This document shows positions 50,862 to 59,249 of a stretch of 64,000 nt of DNA, piece after piece; within the stretch, counting starts at the first letter, position 1, and every line of letters begins with the position of its first letter. The stretch lies in assembly GCA_038147195.1 (NCBI GenBank), contig JAYQTB010000004.1, forward strand, positions 496,001 to 560,000, written 5' to 3'. A program made the translations under genes and the position numbers. This DNA comes from Eutrophocola salsuginis. Its GTDB lineage: Bacteria > Pseudomonadota > Gammaproteobacteria > Pseudomonadales > Pseudohongiellaceae. A model generated the notes under the pieces. It had not been told where the DNA came from. It ran no database searches and worked only from the letters and a program-made list of their open reading frames with translations.

Positions 50862-51268
50862 ATGCGATATACCATGCGTAAATACCCCATTCTGGTAGGT
50901 TCAACCATGCTCCTAGTCCTTCTGGGCGCACAGGCCCAGGCCAATGCCTTGCGCTGCGAGCGTGACCTGGTCTCACGAGGCGACAATCAGGGCGAAGTGC
51001 TCGCCGCCTGCGGTGAACCGATTTTTGCCACGCACAAGACAATCTACCGCTCCGGGATCCCCAACCGGCGCTACGAGACTTTTTCGACACTGGGGAACGG
51101 CTAATACGTCGATATCACCAGCCAGGAACTGATTCACCACAACCGCTCCGCCGTGCAAGAGCCGTGGAAGTGTGGACCTATAATTTCGGTCCGCGCGTGT
51201 TCATGCGTGAAATCACCTTCGTCGATGGTCGGGTGGATCGCATCCGCACCCTGGGATACGGACGCTAA
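50862..51268 (+). pseudogene. DUF2845 family exported protein, broken by a stop and a frameshift
   Basis: It starts at ATG 50862 with GGAGGG upstream and has a Sec signal ('ILVGSTMLLVLLGAQAQA-NA'). The typical DUF2845 start follows: 'LRCERDLVSRGDNQGEVLAACGEP'. The frame then meets TAA at 51102-51104. The same frame continues 'YVDITSQELIHHNRSAVQEP', and after a one-base shift near 51160 the family end appears in another frame: 'VWTYNFGPRVFMREITFVDG' then 'RVDRIRTLGYGR', stop at 51268. Two lesions in about 130 codons favour decay, but sequence error is possible given the other frameshifts nearby. DUF2845 proteins are small periplasmic proteins of unknown role. Confidence 0.82.
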
Positions 51269-51340
51269 CCATTTTGCCACCAGTTCCACATCTCCTTCGT
51301 GTTGTGATACTTTCATGAAAAACACGACACGGGGGATACA

Positions 51341-51973
51341 ATGGACAAAGCATCCGTTGAAGACGGTCGGCAGGTCAGCCGCCGCAAACTGCTCAAATCG
51401 GCTGTCTCCGCATCATCCGCCACCCTGATACCCCTTGCGACGACATCCTGTTCCACGCCCATCCAGCCCTCTGGGCTCGTCATTTCCGCCGAAGCCCGGG
51501 TAATACTTGAAGCCTTCATCGACCGCATCATCCCCGTGGATGGCAACGGTCCCGGCGCGCTCGATGCCGGCGTCATCTTTTATATTAACAATGCGCTGGC
51601 CAACTGGAACAGCGACGAGAATGACGTGCTGGTGGAGGGCCTGTTCAACCTGGCCCGTGCCTCCAGGCTTCGTTATGACCGCGAGTTTTCCCTGCTGCCC
51701 GACGCTAGCAAGGATGCCTTGTTACGTGACATGGAAGATGGAAAGATCGACGGCTTTGCCAACTCGGCGCAGGTTTTCAGCCGACTGCACCGGCTGACCC
51801 TCGAAGGCATGTTCAGTGATCCCTATTATGGCGGTAACCAGAACTATGCAGGATGGGACCTGATCGGCTACCCCGGTGCGGTGATGTCGAGTACGCCAGA
51901 AATGCAGCGCATGGGTTCACGCCTGCCTCCCCTACACACGTCTGCCTACGGCAGCGACTACGACGGAGACTGA
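51341..51973 (+). CDS. Gluconate 2-dehydrogenase subunit 3-like (gamma) protein, Tat-exported
   Basis: 210 residues with a twin-arginine signal ('QVSRRKLLKSAVSASSATLIPLATTSC'; quoted in part, ending at a Cys). The mature part has 'ARVILEAFIDRIIPVDGNGPGALDAGVIFYI' features of the family (Glu-Ala-Phe-Ile-Asp-Arg-Ile-Ile-Pro) and 'GMFSDPYYGGN'. In three-part membrane dehydrogenases this subunit carries the flavoprotein across the membrane as a Tat hitch-hiker complex. The flavoprotein gene begins 3 bases later and has no signal of its own, consistent with co-export. Confidence 0.88.
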   Translation: MDKASVEDGRQVSRRKLLKSAVSASSATLIPLATTSCSTPIQPSGLVISAEARVILEAFIDRIIPVDGNGPGALDAGVIFYINNALANWNSDENDVLVEGLFNLARASRLRYDREFSLLPDASKDALLRDMEDGKIDGFANSAQVFSRLHRLTLEGMFSDPYYGGNQNYAGWDLIGYPGAVMSSTPEMQRMGSRLPPLHTSAYGSDYDGD

Positions 51974-51975
51974 CG

Positions 51976-53697
51976 ATGGCAACGAGGCTTCCTGAAACCG
52001 ATGTCGTGGTAGTTGGCCTTGGCGCCGCCGGCGGTGTAGTCGTGTTACCGCTAACAAGTGCTGGGCTCAACGTAATAGGCCTCGAGGCAGGCACCTGGAT
52101 GAATCCCGGGACCGATTACCATGCCGATGAAATCCACAACAACGTGCGCGCCCTCGTGACCACCGGCAACAAGGTGGCAGAGGAAATTCCTACCGTGCGC
52201 AGTTCGCCTACGGAAACCGCAGTACAACCGGCACGTCATCCCATGATGAATGCCGTCGGCGGTACTTCCATCCATTACCATGCCCAGAGCTGGCGCTTCA
52301 ATCCCTGGGATTTCCGGGTCCGCAGCGCCACCATCGAACGCTACGGCGTCGATTATCTGCCCGAAGGCACGACCCTGGAAGACTGGCCGGTATCGTATGA
52401 TGACCTGGAGCCATACTATGACCTCGTTGAATACGCGGTGGGTGTAAGTGGCGTTGCCGGCAATATTCAGGGTGAGATCAATCCTGAGGGAAATATTTTT
52501 GAAGGACCGCGCCGGCGTGACTATCCCATGCCGCCTCTGCGTTCCTGTGATTTCCTCGATCGCATGACGACGGCGGCCAGGGGTCTCGGCTATCACCCAT
52601 ACCATGCGCCTGCCGCCATCAATTCAGGGGTATATGACGGACGTCCCGGCTGCCAATTCCACGGTTATTGTGATCGCGGTGGCTGTCATGTCAGGGCCAA
52701 AAACTCCACGGATGTGTCTACCATTCCCAAGGCGCTCGCTACCGGCAACCTGACTGTTACCGACAACGCCAATGTACGCCGGATAGAGTCCGACAACACC
52801 GGCAAGGTGACAGGTGTCACCTATATTCAGAATGGCGAGGAATATTTCCAGCCGGCACGCGCCGTACTGCTCGGATGTTATACCTACGAAAATATTCGCC
52901 TGTTGCTGTTGTCCCGTTCCGGTTTCTATCCGGATGGTCTTGGCAACAATCGCGGCCAAGTTGGCAGGCATTATTTCGGACACTGGGACGTCCAGGCTGG
53001 CGCTAGTGTAACGGCGCTGTTTCCTGTCGATCTCAATATCTGGTACGGCGCAATCGCCCAGCGAGTAATCGTGGACGACTGGGCAGATGACAATTTCGAC
53101 CATACAGGACTTGGCTTCATAGGCGGTGCCACTATCAGCGTGTCCACGGAAAAGCACCCCATCGGCTCGGCTGCCATGAGCACCTTCGGCAAGCTGGAGC
53201 GGCGCTGGGGCAGCGAATGGAAGGCCTTTATCCGGGAGAATGCCGGTCGCACGGCATCCACCTACATCCAGACCAGCACATTCCCCTATGCGCATACATG
53301 GGCGGACCTTGATCCCAATATCCGCGACCCTTTCGGTGACCCGGTCCTGCGTTTGACACAAGGGCCCAAGCGCAACGAACCCATGGCGGCGGCCTATGCC
53401 GGGGAGAAGATGGAAGCCTGGTTCCGGGCAGCCGGCGCCACGGACATCATAAATACTGGCGGCGGGCGAGGACCCAACCTGTCCACCCACGCCCATGGCG
53501 GCACCCGCATGGGCAACGATCCCGGCACCAATGTCTGTGACAATTACGGCTTCTCGTTCGAGGCGAGAAATCTTGGCATCATCGGCGGCTCGGTCATGCC
53601 CACGATTGGTGCGCGGAATCCCACGCAGACCTTACAGGCATTAGCCTGGCGTACGGCGCAGCACCTGGTGGATGACTGGGACGTAATCACGGCCTGA
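51976..53697 (+). CDS. GMC-family FAD-dependent dehydrogenase (catalytic subunit)
   Basis: 573 residues from ATG at 51976 with GGAG upstream (the longer open frame overlaps the previous gene). The N-terminal FAD motif is 'DVVVVGLGAAGGVVVLPL'. 'MNAVGGTSIHYHAQSWRF' and 'DRGGCHVRAKNSTDVSTIP' are GMC marks. C-terminal 'STHAHGGTRMGNDPGTNVCD' and 'GARNPTQTLQALAWRTA' carry the active-site His/Asn. It oxidises a sugar, sugar acid or alcohol in the periplasm and passes electrons to the cytochrome gene next door (stop and start overlap by one base). The substrate is not predictable. Confidence 0.9.
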   Translation: MATRLPETDVVVVGLGAAGGVVVLPLTSAGLNVIGLEAGTWMNPGTDYHADEIHNNVRALVTTGNKVAEEIPTVRSSPTETAVQPARHPMMNAVGGTSIHYHAQSWRFNPWDFRVRSATIERYGVDYLPEGTTLEDWPVSYDDLEPYYDLVEYAVGVSGVAGNIQGEINPEGNIFEGPRRRDYPMPPLRSCDFLDRMTTAARGLGYHPYHAPAAINSGVYDGRPGCQFHGYCDRGGCHVRAKNSTDVSTIPKALATGNLTVTDNANVRRIESDNTGKVTGVTYIQNGEEYFQPARAVLLGCYTYENIRLLLLSRSGFYPDGLGNNRGQVGRHYFGHWDVQAGASVTALFPVDLNIWYGAIAQRVIVDDWADDNFDHTGLGFIGGATISVSTEKHPIGSAAMSTFGKLERRWGSEWKAFIRENAGRTASTYIQTSTFPYAHTWADLDPNIRDPFGDPVLRLTQGPKRNEPMAAAYAGEKMEAWFRAAGATDIINTGGGRGPNLSTHAHGGTRMGNDPGTNVCDNYGFSFEARNLGIIGGSVMPTIGARNPTQTLQALAWRTAQHLVDDWDVITA

Positions 53698-53996
53698 TGA
53701 AAACGGTCCTGTTGTTGTCCCTCTCCTGCCTGTGCGTTAATGGCCTGGCTGCTGAGGAGGAATACTACGAACCGGGTATCGCGTTGCCAGAGGGTGACGG
53801 GAAAGCCCTGATACTGCGTGCCTGTACCCGCTGTCATACCCTTGAAGGTGTTCCTGGTTACAGTAAGTACTGGGGCTTCGATCTCTGGCTACCCATGATC
53901 GAGAACATGATCAAGCATGGCGCCGTTCTCGACGAACAGGAAAAAATCACAGTGACGCGTTACCTGGCGCGTTACTACGGAACTGATAATGAATAG
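53697..53996 (+). CDS. Small monohaem cytochrome c, electron acceptor of the GMC dehydrogenase
   Basis: 99 residues with a Sec signal ('LLLSLSCLCVNGLA-AE'), haem site C43-TR-C46-H, and 'WLPMIENMIKHGAVLDEQEKITVTRYLARYY', which holds the likely Met ligand and the closing helix of a class I cytochrome. The TGATG overlap with the GMC gene makes the pair translationally coupled. Three-gene sets (gamma, FAD, cytochrome) are typical of membrane gluconate-type dehydrogenases, but here the cytochrome is much smaller than the usual trihaem subunit, so electrons probably leave by diffusion. Confidence 0.88.
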   Translation: MKTVLLLSLSCLCVNGLAAEEEYYEPGIALPEGDGKALILRACTRCHTLEGVPGYSKYWGFDLWLPMIENMIKHGAVLDEQEKITVTRYLARYYGTDNE

Positions 53997-54014
53997 AACA
54001 ATATGGGGGCTATC

Positions 54015-55046
54015 ATGAAAATATTGAAGAAGTTGCCATTGCTGCTTTGCGGTATGGCGCAGATTGCCATTGCACAGCAGGCAGTCATTGTGCAGACCAA
54101 CTCGCGGGATGAGGTGGTGCACCTGATCGATGCGCAAACCCATGAAATCATCGGGCAGATCGATGGTATTCCTGTCAACCACGGCGCCGCAGCAGCGCCC
54201 GACGGTTCGGAGCTGTATTTTTCCAGCGAGGCAAAGATCACCCTTGATGTCGTAAATGCCTCCACATTAGAGATCGAGGCGGAGATTCCGCTGACTGCGC
54301 GCCCCAACAATATCTCGATCGGCAAGGACGGCCGTCATGTTTACGTGGGCATCATGGCCGGAGAGGGCGGTATCGATGTTGTCGATACTCGGCAGCGCGA
54401 GAAAGTTCACCACATCGATACCGGTTCCCGCGTGCACAATACCTACGTCACTCCTGACGGCCGTTTCGTCGTCGCCGGCACGTTCGGTGGTGAAGGCAAT
54501 CTCGATGTGTTCAGTACTGACACCTGGGAACGCGCCTTCCAGATCTATCCACCAACCTCCAGTGACGCGATGGACGGTATTCGACCTATCGCCTTTGATA
54601 CGCGCCCGGACGGGTCCACGCGAAACATGTACGTGCAGATTTCAAATGTGCACGGCTTTGCGGTTGTGGATTTCGACACGCACGTCGAAATTGGCCGAGT
54701 GATCCTGCCCTCGGTGCCCGAGGACCAGATGGATCCGCCGCCTTATAACGCGGCACCCGCCCATGGCATCGGTGTCGCACCGGACCAGCAGACCATATGG
54801 GTCTGCAGCCGCTGGAACGGCACAGTCTATGCTTATTCGCTGCCGGAGATGAAATTTCTTGGCGGCGTGAAAGTGGGCAGTCATCCAGATTGGATCTCCT
54901 TCAGTCCGGATAGCAAATTTGCCTATGCCGCCAACGGCGCCAGCGACGATGTCTCGGTTATCGACATCGCCTCGCTGAGGGAAGTGGAAAGAATCAAGGT
55001 GGGCAGCGCACCCAAGCGCAATATCAGCGCCACCCTGGCTCGCTGA
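54015..55046 (+). CDS. Exported YVTN/surface-layer-type beta-propeller protein
   Basis: 343 residues from ATG at 54015 (ATG at 54003 is possible, but GGGGG at 54006-54010 sits right for 54015). Signal 'KLPLLLCGMAQIAIA-QQ'. The mature protein is a seven-bladed propeller of YVTN repeats: 'NISIGKDGRHVYVGIMAG', 'TYVTPDGRFVVAGTF', 'GIGVAPDQQTIWVCSRWNGTVYAYSLPEMK', 'WISFSPDSKFAYAANGASDDVSVIDIA' (quoted in part). Such proteins often accompany PQQ or GMC dehydrogenases as accessory or binding factors. It directly follows the GMC trio in the same direction. Confidence 0.82.
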   Translation: MKILKKLPLLLCGMAQIAIAQQAVIVQTNSRDEVVHLIDAQTHEIIGQIDGIPVNHGAAAAPDGSELYFSSEAKITLDVVNASTLEIEAEIPLTARPNNISIGKDGRHVYVGIMAGEGGIDVVDTRQREKVHHIDTGSRVHNTYVTPDGRFVVAGTFGGEGNLDVFSTDTWERAFQIYPPTSSDAMDGIRPIAFDTRPDGSTRNMYVQISNVHGFAVVDFDTHVEIGRVILPSVPEDQMDPPPYNAAPAHGIGVAPDQQTIWVCSRWNGTVYAYSLPEMKFLGGVKVGSHPDWISFSPDSKFAYAANGASDDVSVIDIASLREVERIKVGSAPKRNISATLAR

Positions 55047-55098
55047 CGCCAAGAATAAAAACATAGAAGAACAATAAAAAATAAAAAGAGGTAACACA

Positions 55099-55935
55099 GT
55101 GAGACGCTTTTCCTATTTTCGCCTGTTCGTTGCGGGCATTTTCATCGTTCCCGTCTTCGCCAATGCCCAGGTGTCCTGTACCCGAGGCGGGCTGAAACGC
55201 GCCACCGATATGTATATCGAGGCACAGACCAGTGGCGACACATCCGGCCTGCCGCTGCCGGCCAGCGTGGGTTACTGGGAGAACGAGACGCTCATGAATA
55301 TCGGTGAAGGCATCATCAATACCCCGATGACCATCAATCATCACCGCAGCATCTATGACGAGGAAACCTGTCAGTCCTTTACCGAGGTCATCGTCACCGA
55401 CAAGGACAACCCCTACGTCCTTGGCACTCGAATGCGCGTGAACCATGAAATGATCGCTGAGATCGAAATTCTGTGGACCACCACGGGGTATTGGCTGTTC
55501 AACGCAGAGGCATACCTGAATTATTCCTCGGCCGAGGACTGGGGCCCGATTCCCGCTGAAGAGCGTGATACCCGCGGTACCATTGTGAAGGCCGCCAACG
55601 CCTACCTAGATGCTTTTCTCGAAGGCAAGATCGACCAGGTACCGTGGGGATTCCCGTGCGTGCGTATCGAAGGTGGCGCCTATACCGGGCGCGGTCGACC
55701 GGATGACAGTTGCGAAGTCGGCGTGCCCGCCGGAGTCAATATCGCCAACCGCCGTTTTGTGGTGGATGAGGTCACCGGCTCCGTGGTGGTTTATTGCACC
55801 TTCGGTACAGGCAGGCCGGGCGGCGGCAGTGGTTCGCCTGATACGCACCTGTTTCGCGTTGAGAATGGTAAACTGCGTTATGTGCATACGCTGACGCACC
55901 TGCTGCAGTCGGCGTTCGGGGGCGGAAATAACTAA
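55099..55935 (+). CDS. Exported protein of unknown function, possibly NTF2/SnoaL-like
   Basis: 278 residues with a GTG start and AAGAGG upstream, Sec signal ending near 'VFANA-QV'. The mature part has two similar halves: 'LKRATDMYIEAQTSGDTSGLPL' and 'IVKAANAYLDAFLEGKIDQVPW', each a helix followed by a strand-rich stretch, as in tandem cystatin-like (NTF2/SnoaL) domains. 'TRGG', paired Cys ('GFPCVRIEGG', 'DDSCEVG') and 'FVVDEVTGSVVVYCTFG' fit secreted proteins of this sort. It closes the transcript that began with the GMC genes, and a terminator follows. Confidence 0.65.
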   Translation: MRRFSYFRLFVAGIFIVPVFANAQVSCTRGGLKRATDMYIEAQTSGDTSGLPLPASVGYWENETLMNIGEGIINTPMTINHHRSIYDEETCQSFTEVIVTDKDNPYVLGTRMRVNHEMIAEIEILWTTTGYWLFNAEAYLNYSSAEDWGPIPAEERDTRGTIVKAANAYLDAFLEGKIDQVPWGFPCVRIEGGAYTGRGRPDDSCEVGVPAGVNIANRRFVVDEVTGSVVVYCTFGTGRPGGGSGSPDTHLFRVENGKLRYVHTLTHLLQSAFGGGNN

Positions 55936-55952
55936 ACAGCGATTTTTCAGAG

Positions 55953-55984
55953 CAAAAAAAAGGAAGCTGAGGCTTCCCTTTTTT
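55953..55984. terminator. Bidirectional terminator between convergent genes
   Basis: GGAAGC (55962-55967) pairs with GCTTCC (55972-55977), with an A run on the left and a T run on the right. Confidence 0.85.
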
Positions 55985-55999
55985 AATTCATAAAAGCTG

Positions 56000-56734
56000 T
56001 CAGAAGAGCCGGGCCGGCCCCCTGATGTGCTCCACGTCCTGATTATTTTCGTTGCACACGTACTCCATGATGTCCCACTCTGGCGGCTGCAGGCGTGCTG
56101 TGAAACGAATGGTAAAAGGTTGTGTGTAAGCAGCCGGATCGATGACGGTGGTGATGTTTTCCAACGTGTTGAAATCGATGCGCGTGTAGCGCTCGATGGT
56201 ATGTAGTTCCGTTGAGTGGGGGTTGCCGAGGAAATCGAACCAGGTGCGGTCATTGAAACCCACGGTGTCGATGACCAGAGTGTCGTCTTCCCACCAGCCG
56301 ATGGAATGGCCGTACCAGGTGGGATCCAGTTCTTCTTCTGGAGGATGTTCGCGACCGTCCATGAATATCTGCCGAAAGCTATGTACGTTGCCCTCAAAAA
56401 TGAAATACAGGTGCGTGGCAGTGCCAAAGGCAGGGGTTTGCAGCATGCGCCAGGGATAGGGCGCGATGCGGGGTACGCCAGTTGGAAGGCAGTTGGCCTC
56501 CGGGTCGTCGGCGGCCATACGGCCGGCTTTCACGGCAGCATATTCCTCGGTCAGGAGCATGACCTCACCCGGCATGAGTCCACCGGCAATGTCACCGACC
56601 GGACCGCCGCCAGACCAGACCCCGGAAAAATCCGGTGTGCCGTCGGGCAGGCGGGGTGCGGGAAGCGCATCGGCATCCTGCGCCTGGACAGATGTGCTTA
56701 AGAATACAAATAACAGCGGCAATATTTTATTCAT
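56000..56734 (-). CDS. Exported GHSxGxW-domain protein (stand-alone form)
   Basis: 244 residues from ATG at 56734, placed at the signal 'MNKILPLLFVFLSTSVQA-QD'. It carries 'APRLPDGTPDFSGVWSGGG', 'ANCLPTGVPRIAPYPW', 'YFIFEGNVHSFRQIFMDGREHP', 'WYGHSIGWWEDDTLVIDTVG' then 'FNDRTWFD', 'GNPHSTELHTIERYTR', 'VIDPAAYTQPF' and a late Cys ('MEYVCNENNQD'). The opening 'PDFSGVW' is the common start of this family. A DUF6152 protein is encoded just upstream on the same strand (64-base gap), reproducing as a pair the fusion seen at 18836 and 35857. Confidence 0.83.
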   Translation of the reverse strand: MNKILPLLFVFLSTSVQAQDADALPAPRLPDGTPDFSGVWSGGGPVGDIAGGLMPGEVMLLTEEYAAVKAGRMAADDPEANCLPTGVPRIAPYPWRMLQTPAFGTATHLYFIFEGNVHSFRQIFMDGREHPPEEELDPTWYGHSIGWWEDDTLVIDTVGFNDRTWFDFLGNPHSTELHTIERYTRIDFNTLENITTVIDPAAYTQPFTIRFTARLQPPEWDIMEYVCNENNQDVEHIRGPARLF

Positions 56735-56797
56735 ACGGATATCCGATAAGCCTTTAAGAGGGGCTAGGAGCAAGGGATAAGGAAAACCGCGCAGCGA

Positions 56798-57229
56798 TTA
56801 GTTATTGTCCGCGGCGTTTCTGCCAAAAACTTGTTTACCGTTGCCCAGGATGACGCTCTCGGCATTGGCCATGTCGGCGCCGCTGCGCGCCATGGAGCCG
56901 CTCACAGTGACATCGTCGCTGACCTGCAGGTCGTTACGGGACCAACCGGCGCGCCGCAGGAAGTTGGGGCTGCCAAGTTCGATGTTCCAGTTATGGACAT
57001 TACCTGCGTCATCAGTGACATCGACGTAGAAGCGCGCATGCGGATTTGTCCACTCTACCTTGGTGACTTTGCCGGTGAGAGTCACTGGCTGGTTGATATC
57101 GTATTGCGCCGCAAATGAATGGTGCGCTAAGGCGGTTTGTGTTGACAGGCTGCTTGCGGTTCCGGTCAAAACCAGCAGCAGGCATGCGGCGCTTTTCACG
57201 CTCATACCCTGCGAAATTCTCCCCATCAT
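56798..57229 (-). CDS. Exported DUF6152 family protein
   Basis: 143 residues with AGGGGAAA upstream of ATG 57229. Sec signal 'VKSAACLLLVLTGTASSLSTQTALA', giving a mature start of 'HHSFAAQYDINQPVTLTG'. It then reads 'VTKVEWTNPHARFYVDVTDD', 'RRAGWSRNDLQVSDDVTVSG' and 'MARSGADMANAESVILGNG'. This is the most typical DUF6152 sequence in the window. The stand-alone GHSxGxW protein follows on the same strand, forming a two-gene unit. Confidence 0.88.
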   Translation of the reverse strand: MMGRISQGMSVKSAACLLLVLTGTASSLSTQTALAHHSFAAQYDINQPVTLTGKVTKVEWTNPHARFYVDVTDDAGNVHNWNIELGSPNFLRRAGWSRNDLQVSDDVTVSGSMARSGADMANAESVILGNGKQVFGRNAADNN

Positions 57230-57714
57230 GATTTTCCCCTGATGATGTGTGGTGGCAGGGAAATGGTAAACCCACCCCGGAAAGGAGTAAACCGGATTCG
57301 CGGGCCTACTATTATACCGGTATTGCTAATCAGTTTATCCTGAAGTTGATGTCGCCCAGACCGACGTCGATGCTTTTACGGTTGGAGTCCTTGACTACGG
57401 CATGGATATTTGGGGATACGAAAGCTGATTCCTGGCCCTCGCGTGTTGTGTTTTTAAAACCATACCTATCTATCCCTAAGAAAACATCGTGTCAAACCAT
57501 ATAAATGTTATAAAAACAGGAAGATATGGGACTTCAGTATAGTTTCCTCGGCTGCTTGCTTTGGTGCTTGAAGCTAAGAATCTGCAAAAAATTCCTAGCT
57601 GGTATTTCTGCTTGCTTACTGGGTATTATTAGACGTGAATATAAAAAAAAGATTAAACGGGGCTCATCCTATTCCGGATTCCAGTTGCATAAAGTTGTAA
57701 AAAGGGTATTCACC
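57230..57714. other. Divergent promoter region, no gene recognised
   Basis: 485 bases between the DUF6152 gene and the MBL lipoprotein gene. The MBL frame is open back to 57526, but that part is Lys/Arg-rich without a ribosome site and lies before a good lipoprotein signal, so it is treated as non-coding. Confidence 0.5.
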
Positions 57715-59217
57715 ATGTCGGGGGACATTTTAGAGCACGCCTTGGCCCGCAAGGCCCTGGCTGCCGGCGTTGCGGTAATGCTGCTGACCAGTTGCCAGCA
57801 GGAAGAGACTGCACATGCTTCCCGAAATATTCAGGTACCTGTCACCGAATCGCTTACCGACGTCGCTGTAAGTGCCTTGGACGCAATGGGCATGTCAGAG
57901 GTCAGAAAGATCGAATTCACTGCCAATGGCTGGGAGGCCTGTCTTGGCCAGCCCTGGAATATCGCCGATGGGTGGGCGCGCTGGTCGATCACCAATTACA
58001 ACCGCATCATCGATTACGACATCTTCAGCTCGGTGCAGACTGCCCAACGGCAGGCCGGGATGGATCCCGACAAGCTCGGCGGCTGCGGCGCCCAGCCAGG
58101 GGCAGCCATCCAAAACCAGCGCTCCTCGGTCAATGCCGCTTCGCCCTGGGTCCAGCAGTTGCAGGTACACCTGACCCCATTGGGATTCCTGCGGCTTGCC
58201 GATTCAGCGAATGCATCAGTGACAAGGACAGATACCGGGTTGCAGGTTTCCATGGACATCGACAACGGTGGCATTATTTATCACCTGTCAGGCAGCTATG
58301 GTGATGACTATCTGCTCGATCAAATTACCACCCGCGTCGACGACAGCGTCTTCGGCGACATGACCTTCGAGGCCGAGTTCGCCGACTACCGTGATTTCAA
58401 CGGCGTCATGTTTCCTGGTCATATCGTGCAGAAGCAGGGTGGATTTGCCACGCTCGACCTGGTGGTTAACAGTGTTGATCCGGCTACTACGGCCACTGCC
58501 GAACCGCCAGAAGACAACGGCGGCCGCTTCGATGGCGGACAGCAACCAGTTTTACCAGGGTACGAGATGATCGGTGACGGCATCTATGCCCTGCACGGCG
58601 CCTACCAGTCCGTGGTGATGGGCTTTAGCGAATTCACAGTGGTTCTCGATGGCCTGCAGAATGATGCACGCGCCGTTGAAATCATTGCACTGGCAAAGGT
58701 ATTGTTTCCGGGCAAACCCATCGGTTATGTACTCACGACCCACAATCATTTCGACCATGCCAGCGGCTTGCGCAAGTTCGTAGCGGAAGGCGCGACCATC
58801 GTGACTCATCGCACCAATGTCGATTTCTTTGCCGAGGTGCTGGCCAATCCGCGAACACTTTCCGCGGATGCAGTCGATACGAGTGGTCTGCCGATCGACA
58901 TACTTGGTGTCGACGATTTCCTGGCCATCGACGACGGCACCCAGCGCGTGGAATTCCACAAGTTGAACGGCAGCATCCATGCCGATGACACCTTGATCGC
59001 CTTCATTCCGTCCATACAGACCATTATCGAGGCCGACCTGCTGCAGCCATGGATCAACCCTTTGTTTGGTGGCGGCGACCATCCCTTCCTGGTGTGGTTC
59101 GCTGATGAACTGGACCGGCTTGGCATCGACTACGCGCAATTCGTTCCCGTGCACAGGCCGGCTACACCGCCACTCATGACCAAGGCCGACCTGATGGATG
59201 CGGTGGGACGAAACTAA
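57715..59217 (+). CDS. MBL-fold metallohydrolase, lipoprotein
   Basis: 500 residues from ATG at 57715, chosen because a lipoprotein signal follows ('AAGVAVMLLTSC-QQ'). The first ~270 residues are an N-terminal domain with no recognised motif. The C-terminal ~230 residues are a metallo-beta-lactamase domain with the metal motif H343-N-H345-F-D347-H348 ('THNHFDHASGL'), preceded by 'MGFSEFTVVLDGL', and with later ligands in 'IHADDTLIAFIP' and 'IEADLLQ'. Similar lipoproteins are found beside PQQ dehydrogenases, and a PQQ dehydrogenase gene follows in 32 bases. A hydrolase for a product of the oxidation is plausible but unproven. Confidence 0.83.
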   Translation: MSGDILEHALARKALAAGVAVMLLTSCQQEETAHASRNIQVPVTESLTDVAVSALDAMGMSEVRKIEFTANGWEACLGQPWNIADGWARWSITNYNRIIDYDIFSSVQTAQRQAGMDPDKLGGCGAQPGAAIQNQRSSVNAASPWVQQLQVHLTPLGFLRLADSANASVTRTDTGLQVSMDIDNGGIIYHLSGSYGDDYLLDQITTRVDDSVFGDMTFEAEFADYRDFNGVMFPGHIVQKQGGFATLDLVVNSVDPATTATAEPPEDNGGRFDGGQQPVLPGYEMIGDGIYALHGAYQSVVMGFSEFTVVLDGLQNDARAVEIIALAKVLFPGKPIGYVLTTHNHFDHASGLRKFVAEGATIVTHRTNVDFFAEVLANPRTLSADAVDTSGLPIDILGVDDFLAIDDGTQRVEFHKLNGSIHADDTLIAFIPSIQTIIEADLLQPWINPLFGGGDHPFLVWFADELDRLGIDYAQFVPVHRPATPPLMTKADLMDAVGRN

Positions 59218-59249
59218 ATTAATTAAAAGACACAGATTATCGGGACAAC

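Noticed and set aside
52624..53496. 290-codon minus-strand frame opposite the GMC dehydrogenase
   Set aside because: Shadow of a GC-rich gene whose plus-strand product has full family motifs.
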